Below, one piece after another: positions 34,922-51,900 of a DNA stretch of 64,000 nt. The stretch lies in contig NZ_JACHMX010000001.1 of the NCBI RefSeq assembly GCF_014205155.1, positions 7,812,001 to 7,876,000 on the forward strand. The letters run 5' to 3'. A model generated the notes under the pieces. The model was given only the letters and a program-made list of their open reading frames with translations, made no database searches and was not told where the DNA came from. A program made the position numbers and the translations under genes. The stretch comes from Amycolatopsis umgeniensis. GTDB lineage: Bacteria; Actinomycetota; Actinomycetes; Mycobacteriales; Pseudonocardiaceae. Each line of letters begins with the position of its first letter. Position 1 is the stretch's first letter.

Positions 34922-35865
34922 GCCGCCACCGCCTCGGGCAGGCGGGGCCGGGGTTTCGGTTTCAGCGTGTCCCGGATGTCGGCGCGCAGCAGGGTGAACG
35001 CCGACGTCAGTCCGGGCAGCCGGTGCAGCAGGTGGTCCGGACCGGCGACGAGGACCCGGCCGACGCCGAGCCTGGCGAACCGGTGGACCAGCCCGGGCAG
35101 CCGGACAGCGTTGACCGTCGACTCCAGCAGGAGCGACGCCGCCTCCTCACCGGTCCGGACCGGTCCTCCGTCCTGATCGGACACGATCGGCAGCACCGGA
35201 TCCGAAAAGACGAACCCGCCGAAGACCTCTTCCGCCAGCCTGTCGCGCAGCCCGCCGAGCATCCGCGCGTGGGCGGCGGGACGCATGGTCGTGAGCGCGT
35301 ATCCGCCCGAGGCCCGCACCCGCCGGACGAACTCGTCCAGCTTCGTCTCACGCAGGGTCACGAGGTGGACCTCGTCGTCGAACCGGCCGGAGAGCTCGTG
35401 GCCGATCCCGTCGAGGATCTCGCCGAGCGCCGTCTCCGGCGTCCGCACGATGAACTGGCTGACGAGATCCTGATGCGCCGTCTCGAAATACTCCCGTTCC
35501 CGGCGTGCGACGGCGTCGACGAGCCGGACGAGATCCTCGACGGGAAGAGCACCGCCGCGGACCACGGCCGCGCGTTCACCGAAGCTGGCGCCGCCGACCG
35601 CGACCGGTGCCAGCCCGTGCTCCCGCTCGGCCCGTTCGGCCAGCGCCAGCGACGCGAGCACGAACGCGATCTGGGTGTGCTCGTTGTACTCTTCGCCCCT
35701 TCTGGCGAGCGGATCCAGCAGGGAGCGGCCGAGCGCGTGCTCCGCCGCGCCGAGCAGGCGCCGAGCCGACGGGTCGATGACGAGGAACCTGCCCAGTTCC
35801 GCGGCACGGGCGGGGCCCATACCGGGGAAGAGGACGGCATCCGTGAAACTGTCCACAGTGCACAC
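34918..35865 (-). CDS. Discrete acyltransferase for PKS starter loading
   Basis: This 315-aa protein resembles a malonyltransferase (FabD/AT) fold. It has an FPGMG N-terminal motif, nucleophile elbow G-A-S-F-G in VGGASFGERAAV, and a later RPAAHARMLGGL that could supply the catalytic His. Typical ATs have GHSxG and FxGQG, so the His before Ser and the Gln are changed. Such variants suit transfer of an unusual acyl group in place of malonyl. It lies between the ligase and the exporter, and the PKS begins with a loading ACP lacking an AT. Transfer of the activated starter onto that ACP is therefore the natural role. Start is GTG at 35865 or GTG at 35856; neither has a strong SD. Confidence 0.8.
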   Translation of the reverse strand: MCTVDSFTDAVLFPGMGPARAAELGRFLVIDPSARRLLGAAEHALGRSLLDPLARRGEEYNEHTQIAFVLASLALAERAEREHGLAPVAVGGASFGERAAVVRGGALPVEDLVRLVDAVARREREYFETAHQDLVSQFIVRTPETALGEILDGIGHELSGRFDDEVHLVTLRETKLDEFVRRVRASGGYALTTMRPAAHARMLGGLRDRLAEEVFGGFVFSDPVLPIVSDQDGGPVRTGEEAASLLLESTVNAVRLPGLVHRFARLGVGRVLVAGPDHLLHRLPGLTSAFTLLRADIRDTLKPKPRPRLPEAVAA

Positions 35866-35882
35866 CCAGCTTCGTGATCGGA

Positions 35883-37295
35883 TCAGAGTTGTTCGGCCGC
35901 GGCGAACTGCTCGAGCCGCTTCCGGTCCGGTTTCCCGTTGCGGTTCAACGGGAACTGATCGGTGACGAGGACGCGGTTCGGCTGCTCGGCCGGGGGCAGC
36001 ACGCCGCAGATCCGGTCACGCCAGTAGCGCGAGTCCCGCTGTGCGTCGTCCTCGACGACGAACACCAGGCTCGATCCGCGACGCTGGTCGGGCAGCGCGA
36101 CGATCTTCGCGGAGCAGCCCTCTCCGGCCAGCCGGTGCTCGATCACCTCGGGATGCAGGGTGTGCCCGTTGCGGTGCACCGCGCGTTTGCGCCCCACCAC
36201 GAACAGGTTCCCGTCCGCGTCGAGACGGCCGAGGTCGCCGGTGGCGTACCAGCCGCGGTCGGCAGGGAGCACCTGTCCGGTGCCGTCGAGGTAACCCTCC
36301 ATGAGGTCCGGGTCGAGCACGAACAGTTCGCCGACTTCGCCGTCGGGCAGCACGGTGCCGTCGTCGGCGCGCACCTCCAGCGTCAGTCCTTCGACGATTT
36401 GCCCACAGCCACGCGGATTCCCGATATTCGCGAAGGCGACGTTGCCCATTTCGGTGCTGCCGTAACTGTCGAGCAGCGGCATGCCGAAGAGCTCGTCGGA
36501 TTGCGCCACGACGCCGGGTTCGAGCGGGGCGGCGCCGCTGCACAGCATGCGCACGCGGGAGAATTCCGCTTTGAGCGCCGGACGTTTGCCGATGATGTTG
36601 AACAGGCTCCGATAGGTGGACGGCGTCGCGTCGACGACCGTCGCGCCGGCACGTCCGGCCAGGCGCAGTGCCCGGTCAGGACGGCGATAGGGCGCGATCA
36701 CCAGCGAGCAGTCCCGCAGCCACGCGATCATCACCATCGAAAGGCCGTACTGGTGGTTGAACGGCAGCAACGGCAGGAGGACGTCTTCGGCGACGTGACC
36801 GACCAGATCGGCGTTGCGTTCCAGGTTCTTCAGGAACCGTGCGCCGTTCTTCGCGACGCCTTTGGGGACGCCGGTCGAGCCGGACGACCACATCACGAGA
36901 CTGTCGGGCAGCTTTTCCCAGACGTCGAAACGCAACTGGACGTCGGTCGGGGTCCGGTCGGCGGCGGCCACCATGATCTCGTAGGTGTAGGCCGCGGGCG
37001 CGTCCGGAGGCATCGGCGCGTCGTCGTCGATCACCGCCAGGACGACACCGGAACCGGTGATCGTCTCGGCCGTGCGGTCGGCGTGCTCCATGTGATCGAC
37101 GAGCACCACCGACGCGCCGACATGCATCAGCGCGACGAGGATCGTCAGATAGGCCAACGTGTTGTCGGCCTTGAGCAGGACACGGTCACCGGAGCCGACA
37201 CCGCGGTCCCGCAGCACTTCGGCGACGCGGAGCGCCTGCTGTTCGAAGGCCGCGCCGCCGGTGACCGCGTCGGGGGAATAGATCTTCGCGAACAT
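35883..37295 (-). CDS. Acyl-activating ligase (class I adenylate-forming enzyme)
   Basis: This 470-aa enzyme has the adenylation motifs in order: WSSGSTGVPKG (A3, phosphate binding), YGSTEMG (A5), YATGDLG (A7), and the C-terminal lysine motif NRNGKPDRK (A10). It is compact, like stand-alone acyl-CoA or acyl-ACP ligases in PKS clusters. No carrier domain is attached. Downstream of the monooxygenase (19-nt gap) and upstream of the acyltransferase, it should activate the carboxylic acid starter as AMP ester and CoA or ACP thioester. The likely substrate is an omega-guanidino or omega-amino acid (for example 4-guanidinobutyrate), inferred from the partner enzyme. The ATG at 37295 has an AAAGGA SD 9 nt upstream. 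Confidence 0.88.
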   Translation of the reverse strand: MFAKIYSPDAVTGGAAFEQQALRVAEVLRDRGVGSGDRVLLKADNTLAYLTILVALMHVGASVVLVDHMEHADRTAETITGSGVVLAVIDDDAPMPPDAPAAYTYEIMVAAADRTPTDVQLRFDVWEKLPDSLVMWSSGSTGVPKGVAKNGARFLKNLERNADLVGHVAEDVLLPLLPFNHQYGLSMVMIAWLRDCSLVIAPYRRPDRALRLAGRAGATVVDATPSTYRSLFNIIGKRPALKAEFSRVRMLCSGAAPLEPGVVAQSDELFGMPLLDSYGSTEMGNVAFANIGNPRGCGQIVEGLTLEVRADDGTVLPDGEVGELFVLDPDLMEGYLDGTGQVLPADRGWYATGDLGRLDADGNLFVVGRKRAVHRNGHTLHPEVIEHRLAGEGCSAKIVALPDQRRGSSLVFVVEDDAQRDSRYWRDRICGVLPPAEQPNRVLVTDQFPLNRNGKPDRKRLEQFAAAEQL

Positions 37296-37314
37296 GGGGA
37301 AGTCCTTTCCGCTG

Positions 37315-39006
37315 TCAATCCAGGCTCACCGGGGCGATCTCGTCGAACACGTCGCCGGGACCGGGGTTGTCCGGATGGGTGCCGCCGCCCAGGTGCTCGA
37401 CGACGCCCCACACGGCGTTCAGCGCGGTGGTGACCGCGCTCTCGGAGAAACCGGCGATCCACGCGACGTCGTCGCCGGCCAGGAAGAAGCCGCGGTGGTG
37501 GTCGGCGGCGTCGCGCTGCATGAACTGGGTGAACAGCCGCCGCTGGTAGCGGTAGCTGCCGGGGAGGCAGGATTTGAAGGCGCCCTTGAAATGCGGCTGG
37601 GTCTCCCAGGTGATCGCGATCGGCGGGCCGATCATGTGGGAGCGGATGTCGACGCCGGGGTAGATCTTGGCCAGCGCGGAGAGCATCACGTCGAGCCGCT
37701 CGTCCGGGGTCAGCGAAGCGACCTTCAGCGAGTCGTCGTTCCACGTGTAGGAAAGCAGCATCGTGCCGGGCTCGTCGGGGCCGTTGTCGATCAGGTAGAC
37801 CCCGCGCGGGATGCGGTCGGTGAGCGTCGTGCTCATCACGTCGCGGCCGGTCTCCGGGTCCTGATCGAGCCAGAACGGCCTGTCGGTGATGACGAACAGC
37901 TTCGACGCGCCCATGTAGTGCGTACGCTCCAGCGCGGTCCAGACCGGCTGAGGCAGCAGGGCGTCGTCGCTCTTCATCCCCGAGAGCAGATTCCAGTTCT
38001 GCGCGGCGAAGATCGCCGCCGGATAGGTGCGCACGTCGCGGTTCGCGTCCTCGATGGTGAACCCGCGGCCGGTCCGGTCGATCCGCACCACCGCCGGACG
38101 CGGCTCGCCGCCGTGCAGGCTCTTCAGCGACGTGCCGGACGGCCAGTATTCGAGGTCGGCGGGCTCGTCGGCCCACAGCCCGAGCGGCAGCTGCTGGCAG
38201 CCGCCGAGGATCCGGTGGTGCTCGTCGCTGGTGTCGGTGCAGATCACCCGCAGGATTTCGAGCGCGGAGTTGGGGAAGTCGGTGTCCCAGCCGCCGCAGC
38301 CGAAGCCGACCTGGCCGAAGATCTCGCGGTGCTCGAAGGAGGAGAACAGCGGGGAAGAGGTCAGGAACCCGTAGAACGACACGTTGTCGAACTTGGTGAC
38401 CAGATGGTTCCACAGCGCCTTGATGGTCGTGATGTCACGACGCCGGATGGCGTCCTCCATCAGCGACAGATCCGCCTGCTCCTGCAGCGTCTTCGTCCAG
38501 GCGTCGTTGACCTCGCGATACACCGCGGGGAGGTCGGCGGACGTGCGGGCCCAGTGGTTCTCGCCGTGCAGGTTGATCACCGTGCTCGGCGACGCGGGGG
38601 AGAGCGGGTTGGGGAACGGCGTCGTCTCCAGCCCCACCTTGTCGATGTAGTGGAAAAGAGCGCCCGCGGACGGCGGGAAGCGCATCGCGCCCAGTTCGGC
38701 GACGGCGTCCGGGTAGCCGGGCAGGCTGACCGAGCGCATCCGGCCGCCGAGCTGCTCGGCCTCGTAGATCACCGGCTTCAGGCCGAGCTTCATCAGCTCG
38801 TAGGCGGCCACCATCCCGGACAGTCCGCCGCCGATCACCGCGACCTCGGTGCCGTGCGCCTGGCGTGGCACGCGGCCGATGCCGGCGGGGTGGCGGATCC
38901 AGTCGTCGTAGGCGAACGGGAAATCGGGGCACAGCATGCTCGTCGGCGGCGCCGCCTCGGCCCGCTGGCGGGGCAGGACGCGTTCTTCGACGGGAGACAT
39001 GGTCAT
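37315..39006 (-). CDS. Flavin-dependent L-amino acid 2-monooxygenase (amine oxidase fold)
   Basis: This 563-aa protein has the FAD-binding dinucleotide motif VAVIGGGLSGMVAAYE at about residues 48-63 and the GGRMRS motif. ELGAMRFPPSAG and the GQVGFGCGGWDTDFPNS block are characteristic of bacterial amino-acid 2-monooxygenases (tryptophan, lysine or arginine type). These convert an L-amino acid to the amide one carbon shorter, with CO2 loss. The C-terminal FFLAGDDVAWIAGFSESAV closes the FAD site. In guanidino-polyketide clusters this family makes 4-guanidinobutyramide from arginine. No amidohydrolase to free the acid is visible in this window. The ATG at 39006 has a GGAGGT SD. It heads the minus-strand starter operon and is divergent from the PKS. 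Confidence 0.85.
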   Translation of the reverse strand: MTMSPVEERVLPRQRAEAAPPTSMLCPDFPFAYDDWIRHPAGIGRVPRQAHGTEVAVIGGGLSGMVAAYELMKLGLKPVIYEAEQLGGRMRSVSLPGYPDAVAELGAMRFPPSAGALFHYIDKVGLETTPFPNPLSPASPSTVINLHGENHWARTSADLPAVYREVNDAWTKTLQEQADLSLMEDAIRRRDITTIKALWNHLVTKFDNVSFYGFLTSSPLFSSFEHREIFGQVGFGCGGWDTDFPNSALEILRVICTDTSDEHHRILGGCQQLPLGLWADEPADLEYWPSGTSLKSLHGGEPRPAVVRIDRTGRGFTIEDANRDVRTYPAAIFAAQNWNLLSGMKSDDALLPQPVWTALERTHYMGASKLFVITDRPFWLDQDPETGRDVMSTTLTDRIPRGVYLIDNGPDEPGTMLLSYTWNDDSLKVASLTPDERLDVMLSALAKIYPGVDIRSHMIGPPIAITWETQPHFKGAFKSCLPGSYRYQRRLFTQFMQRDAADHHRGFFLAGDDVAWIAGFSESAVTTALNAVWGVVEHLGGGTHPDNPGPGDVFDEIAPVSLD

Positions 39007-39310
39007 CGGCGTTACCTCCGGCACTAGTTCTGGCGTCGCGCTGACGACCCCGGGCCGGCACGGCGGACGCCGGCGTTCTCGTGCGGCTACGGGTCTCAAC
39101 GCTGAAATCCGGTTCGCCGAAAACCACGTTAACGATTCCGAACCGGTGCGCTGGATACCTTTTCCACCGCTTGCCCATGGCACGGAAACCCGGCTGAGGG
39201 GCGCGCGGTTACCCGGCGGTGGAACAGTTCCGCCCCGCCCGCCCGGCCCGTTGTGGATAGCTGGACCGTGACTTCCCTGTGCCAGGCGACCCGAGGTGGC
39301 GAGTGCGCGC
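39007..39310. promoter_or_regulatory. Divergent promoter region between starter operon and PKS
   Basis: About 300 bp separate the monooxygenase and PKS starts, with no gene inside. A GGAACAGTTCC palindrome lies at 39221-39231, within a wider GGCGG...CCGCC frame (39215-39234) about 80 bp before the PKS ATG. A locally AT-richer patch around 39100-39160 includes GTTAACGATTCC. These are candidate sites for the LuxR regulators; none matches a motif I can name. Confidence 0.5.
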
Positions 39311-45699
<6,389 letters not shown>

Positions 45700-45700
<1 letters not shown>

Positions 45701-45921
45701 TGGCGGACAAGAAAGCCGTCGCCAAGGTGCTCGCCGACATCGAGCGGCTGAGCGAGCGCTTGAGCGACTTGGAGCCCGAAGACCGCAAGAAGGTCGCCAA
45801 GCCGCTGAAGAAGCTGCTGCTGGCCTATGCGGCCGGAGACAAGGACGACGAGTTCGACGACCTGCTCTTCGACGCCGCTGTCGACAAGGTCTTCGACTTC
45901 CTCACCGACGAGATCTTCTGA
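45700..45921 (+). CDS. Free-standing PKS docking-domain-like protein
   Basis: This 73-aa protein lies between PKS A and PKS B. Its ATG overlaps the PKS A stop (TGATG), and its stop is 14 nt before PKS B, so the three are translationally coupled. It has no phosphopantetheine motif. Its whole length parallels the C-terminal docking region of [16 protein letters not shown] against [12 protein letters not shown], then [12 protein letters not shown] against [12 protein letters not shown], and [16 protein letters not shown] against [16 protein letters not shown]. It is thus a C-terminal docking domain (two dimerisation helices plus a recognition helix) without a PKS. It has 10 lysines where the PKS A tail has none, so it is not a recent copy. 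It may bridge, compete at or chaperone the A/B interface. No known family is claimed. Confidence 0.8.
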
Positions 45922-45935
45922 CCAGCGAGGGTGTG

Positions 45936-48900
45936 ATGGCGGACCAAGAGAAGCTTCTCGACCTGCTCAAGCGAGTGACCGGGGATCTGCACCGGACGCG
46001 GGAACGGCTGCGCGACGCCGAGGACGGACGGCACGAGCCGGTCGCGATCGTGGGCATGGCCTGCCGGTTCCCCGGCGGGGCCGACACGCCCGCCGCGCTG
46101 TGGGATCTGGTCGATTCCGGCCGCGAGGGCATCGGCGAGTTCCCCGCCGACCGCGGCTGGGACACCTCCGGCCTGTTCGACGACGACCCCGACCACCGCG
46201 GCACCACCTACGTGCGCACCGGCGGTTTCCTGCCCGGCGCCGCCGGGTTCGACGCCGAATTCTTCGGGATCTCGCCACGCGAGGCGCTGGCGATGGAACC
46301 CCAGCAGCGGCTGCTGCTGGAGGTCGGCTGGGAGGCCGTCGAACGCTCCGGCCTCGACCCGGCCGCGCTGCGCGGCAGCCCCACCGGTGTCTACGTCGGT
46401 GTCTCCGCGCAGGAGTACGGGCCACGCCTGCACAACCCCGGCGACACGGTGGACGGCTACCTGCTCACCGGCACCACCTGCAGTGTCCACTCCGGACGGA
46501 TCGCCTACCAGCTCGGCTTGGAGGGTCCGGCGGTGTCGATCGACACGGCGTGCTCGTCTTCCCTGGTCGCCGTGCACGCCGCGGTGCGCGGCCTGCGCGC
46601 GGGGGAGTGCACGCTGGCGCTGGCCGGCGGGGTCAACCTGATGGCCTCGCCGGGGATCTTCGTCGACTTCGCACGCCAGCGCGGCCTTGCGCCGGACGGC
46701 CGCTGCAAGTCGTTCTCCGACGACGCCGACGGCACCGCGTGGGCCGAGGGCGTCGGGATGCTCGTCCTGGAGAAGCTGTCCGACGCCCAGCGCAACGGTC
46801 ACCGGATCCTCGCCGTGGTGCGGGGTTCCGCGGTGAACTCCGACGGCGCCTCGAACGGCCTCACCGCGCCCAACGGCCCTTCACAGCAACGGGTGATCCG
46901 TGCCGCGCTCGCCGACGCGCGACTGTCCACTTCGGACATCGACGCCATCGAGGCGCACGGCACCGGGACCAGGCTGGGCGACCCGATCGAGGCCGAGGCA
47001 CTGATGGCCACCTACGGCCGTGACCGCGATCGTCCGCTGTTCCTCGGCTCGGTCAAATCGAACTTCGGGCACGCGCAGGCGGCCGCCGGGGTCGCCGGGA
47101 TCATCAAGATGGTCGAGGCGATGCGCCACGGTGTCCTGCCGCCCACCTTGAACGTCGGCACGCCCAGCCGCGAGGTCGACTGGTCCGCCGGACCGGTCTC
47201 GCTGCTGACCGAAAGCACGCCGTGGCCCGAGACCGGCCGCCCCCGTTCGGCGGCGGTTTCGTCGTTCGGTATCAGCGGCACCAACGCGCACATCGTCCTG
47301 GAACAGGCGCCCTCGGCGGAAATCGCCGCTGTGCGGGACGCGCCCGCGGTCGTGCCGCTGCTGCTGTCGGCGGCCACCGAACCGGCGCTGGCAGCTCAGG
47401 CGTCTCGCCTGCTGTCGGTCGCCGGAACCGTGAAGCCGATCGACGTCGCCCACACGCTGACCACCCGGGCCGCGCTGCCGTATCGAGCGGTTGTCACGGG
47501 GACGGACTGGGAGACCCTTTCGGCGGGTCTGTCCGACGTCTCCGCGACCCGGGTCACCGAGGGCGGGCTCGCGTTCCTGTTCACCGGTCAGGGTTCGCAG
47601 CGTCTCGGGATGGGAACCGAGCTGTACCAGGCGTTTCCGGTGTTCGCGGCTGCCTACGACGAGGTGTGCGCGCTGCTGCCGGAGTTCGGCGACCTCGGCC
47701 GGACGGAGTTCGCGCAGCCCGCCATCTTCGCCCTGCAAGTGGCGTTGTTCCGCCTCGTGGAGTCGTGGGGCGTGCGGCCCGACTTCCTGGCGGGGCATTC
47801 GATCGGCGAGATCGCGGCGGCTCATGTGGCCGGTGTGTTCTCGTTGGAGGATGCGGCGAAGTTGGTCACGGCGCGTGGACGGTTGATGCAGGCTCTGCCC
47901 GAGGGCGGGGTCATGGTCGCGGTGCAGGCGTCCGAGGACGAGCTCGACGAGCTGCCCGAGGGTGTTTCGCTGGCCGCGGTGAACGGTCCGTCTTCGGTGG
48001 TGCTGTCCGGTGCCGAGGAACCGACGCTCGCTTTCGTGGAACGGTTCAAGGACCGGAAGACCAAGCGGCTGGACGTTTCGCACGCGTTCCATTCGGTGTT
48101 GATGGAGCCGATGCTGGACGACTTCGCCGAGGTGGTGCGAGGACTGACGTTCTCGGAACCGCGTATCGCGATGATGTCGCCCGTGACAGACCCGGCTTAC
48201 TGGGTCGCCCATGTCCGCGAGACCGTGCGATTCTCCGACGCGGTTCAGCGCTTGACGGCCGACGGGGTCACGAAGTTCTTCGAACTCGGGCCGGACGCCG
48301 TGCTCAGCGCGCTCGTCGACGGTGGGGTTCCCGCGCTGCGCCGCGGGCACGACGAACCTCGGCATCTGGTTACCGCGCTGGGCGCGCTGCACGCGCATGG
48401 TGTCGCCGTCGACTGGACCGCGTACCTCGGCGGCAGCGGCCGCTTCACCGAACTGCCGACCTACGCCTTCCAGCACGAATACTTCTGGCTCGGCCAGGAG
48501 AGCGACGCCGACGTCACCGCGGCCGGGCTCGCCGCCGCCGACCACCCGCTCCTCGGCGCCGCGGTGTCCGTGGCCGCCGACGACGGCATCCTGCTCACCG
48601 GGCGGCTCTCGCTCGACCGGCATCCGTGGCTGGCCGACCACGTCGTCGGCGGCCGTGTGCTCGTCCCCGGTACCGCGTTCGCCGAACTCGCCGTCCGCGC
48701 GGGCGACGAAGCGGGCTGCGCGGGCGTCGAAGAGCTGATTCTCCAGGAACCGCTCGTGCTCGAACCCGGTGCCACGCCTGAGGTCCAGGTCGTCGCGGGC
48801 GCCGCAGACGAGCATGGCCGCCGCCCGGTGTCGATCCACTCGCGGTTGCCGGAGCATCCGTGGACCACTCATGCCTCGGGCTTCCTCGGCACGCCGCCAG

Positions 48901-51900
48901 TGTCCACTAAGGACGTTTCTTGGCCGCCGGAGGACGCCGAATCCGTGGACCTCGAAGACGCCTACGACCGGCTTGCCGCCGCCGGGCTGGCCTACGGGCC
49001 GAGTTTCCGCGGCCTGCGCAAGGTCTGGCGTCGCGGTGCGGAGGTCTTCGCCGAGGTCGCCCTGCCGCATCCCGATCAAGCGGCGAAATTCGGCCTGCAC
49101 CCGGCCTTGCTGGACGCCGCGCTGCAAGCCACCGCGGTCCTCGGCGAAGACCGAGGAGCGGTGCCGTTCGCCTGGCGCGACGTCGTGCTGCACGCGCGGG
49201 GCGCGACCGAACTGCGCGTGCACGCCCGGCCGGGCACCGATGGCTCGTTCGCGCTCGACCTCGCCGACGGCACCGGTGCACCGGTCGCCACGATCGGCGG
49301 GCTCAGCGTCCGCGCCGTGACGGCCGCCGGTTCGGTGCGGGACGGCCTCTACCGCCTCGAAGACGTTCCGCTTCCTGCCGGTTCCTCGGACGTCGCGCCC
49401 GCCGCGGTCCTGGAAGCCGATTCGCTCGACGCCACTCTCGTCGCGCTGCAAGACTTCCTGGCCACGGAGGAGTCCGGCCCACTCGTGGTGCTGACCGGTC
49501 ACGAAGGCGCTGTCGAAGGCCTGGTCCGGACCGCGCAGGCCGAACATCCAGGACGGATCGTCCTGGTGCGCGGTACCCACGCGGACGTCGAAGCCGCGCT
49601 CGCCACCGGCGAACCCGAAGTGCACGCGCTCGACGGGGTGCTGTCCGCGCCGCGTCTCGCCAGGGCCGGAGCCGGGGAGTCCACACTGGACACTTCGGGT
49701 ACGGTCCTGATCACCGGCGGCACCGGTGGGCTCGGCGCCCGCCTCGCCCGGCATCTGGTCGCCGCGCACGGCGTGCGGCATCTGCTGCTGGTCAGCCGCC
49801 GTGGTGAGGCCGCGCCCGGCGCGAAGGAACTCGCCGAGGAACTCGGGGCCCGGATCGAGGCCTGCGACGTCGCCGATCGCGATCAGGTGCGTGACCTGCT
49901 CGACCGGGCCGAACCGCCGGTCACCGGGATCGTCCACGCGGCGGGCGTCCTCGACGACGGCGTTCTCACCTCGCTCACTCCCGAGCGGGTGGCCGGGGTG
50001 TTCCGGGCGAAGGCGACCGCCGCGCACGTCCTCGACGAACTCGCCGGCGACCTGGACTTCTTCGTGCTGTTCTCCTCGATCGCCGGGGTGTTCGGCTCGC
50101 CGGGGCAGGCGGCCTACTCGGCCGCGAACGCCGCACTGGACGCCCTCGCGCGGCAGCGTCGCGCCGACGGGAAACCCGCCCAGTCGCTGGCCTGGGGCCT
50201 GTGGCGGGAGGGCATGGGCGCCGCGCTGAGCGGCACCGACCGGGACAGGATCGGCAGGGACGGCTTCGGCGCCCTCGAACCGGAGGAAGGTCTCGAGCTG
50301 TTCGACGCCGCGGTGGCCGACGGCGGCGCCGTCCTCGTCCCGGTGCGGCTCGACCTCGCGACCGTGCGGAACGCCGGGGTACCGCCCCTGCTGCGCGGGC
50401 TGGTCCGTGTCCGGACTCGCCGCGAAGCCGCTCGTCGCACCGATACCGGCCTGGCGGGACGGCTCGCGGGGCTGTCCGAGACCGACCGCGAAGCCCTGCT
50501 GATCGACCTGGTCCGTGCCCGCGTCGCGGCGGTCCTCGGCCGTGCGGGCGCGGACACCGTGGAGGCGTCGCGGCCGTTCACCGAGCTGGGCTTCGACTCC
50601 CTGACCGCCGTCGAACTGCGCAACGAACTCACCACCGAGACCGGCCTGCGGCTGCCCGCGACCCTCGTCTTCGACCACCCGAGCCCGGCGGACGTGGCTG
50701 CGTTCCTCGGCACCGAACTGCTCGGCGCCCCGGAACCGGTCCGTCCGGTGGTGACGCGTCGCGGCGCCGCCGACGAGCCGATCGCGATCGTCGCGATGAG
50801 CTGCCGCTATCCCGGCGGCGTCCGATCGCCCGAGGATCTCTGGGACCTCGTGGACGCGGGCACCGACGCGATCTCGCCGTTCCCCGGCCGTCGAGGCTGG
50901 GACGTCGACGGGATCTACGACCCCGAACCCGGTCTGCCCGGCAAGACCTACACGCGCCACGGCGGATTCCTGCACGACGCGGGCGAATTCGATCCCGAGT
51001 TCTTCGGTATCGCGCCCCGTGAAGCCCTCGCGATGGACCCGCAGCAGCGTCTCCTGCTCGAGATCAGCTGGGAGGCCTTCGAACGCGCCCGGCTCGACCC
51101 GGCCTCGCTGAAGGGCAGCGCGACCGGTGTGTTCGCCGGCATCATGTACTACGACTACGCCGCCAAACTGGCGAGCGTCCCCGACAGCGTCGCCGGATTC
51201 CTCGGCACCGGCACCTCGGCCAGCGTGCTGTCCGGGCGGATCGCCTACACCCTCGGGCTGGAAGGTCCGGCGGTGTCGGTCGACACGGCGTGTTCGTCTT
51301 CACTGGTCGCCCTGCATCTGGCCGCGCGGTCGCTGCGGGCGGGGGAATGCGACATGGCTCTCGCCGGCGGGGTCACCGTGATGGCGACGCCGGAGACGTT
51401 CCTCGACTTCTCCCGTCAGCGCGGGCTTTCCCCGGACGGCCGCTGCAAGTCGTTCTCCCAGGACGCCGACGGCACGGGCTGGTCCGAAGGCGCCGGAGTG
51501 CTCGTGCTGGAGCGGCTTTCGGACGCCCGCCGCAACGGGCATCCGGTGCTGGCCGTGGTCCGCGGTTCCGCGGTCAACCAGGACGGCGCGTCCAACGGTC
51601 TCACCGCACCGAACGGTCCTTCGCAGCAGCGCGTGATCCGGGCGGCGCTCGCCGACGCCGGTCTGTCCACTTCGGACATCGACGCGGTCGAGGCGCACGG
51701 CACGGGTACGAGGCTGGGCGACCCGATCGAGGCGCAGGCGCTCATCGCGACCTACGGCGCCGAACGGGAAGAGCCGCTGTGGTTCGGTTCGGTCAAGTCG
51801 AACCTCGGTCACACACAGGCGGCCGCCGGGGTCGCCGGGATCATCAAGATGGTCGAGGCGATGCGTCACGGGGTCCTGCCGCGCAGCCTGCACGCGACGG

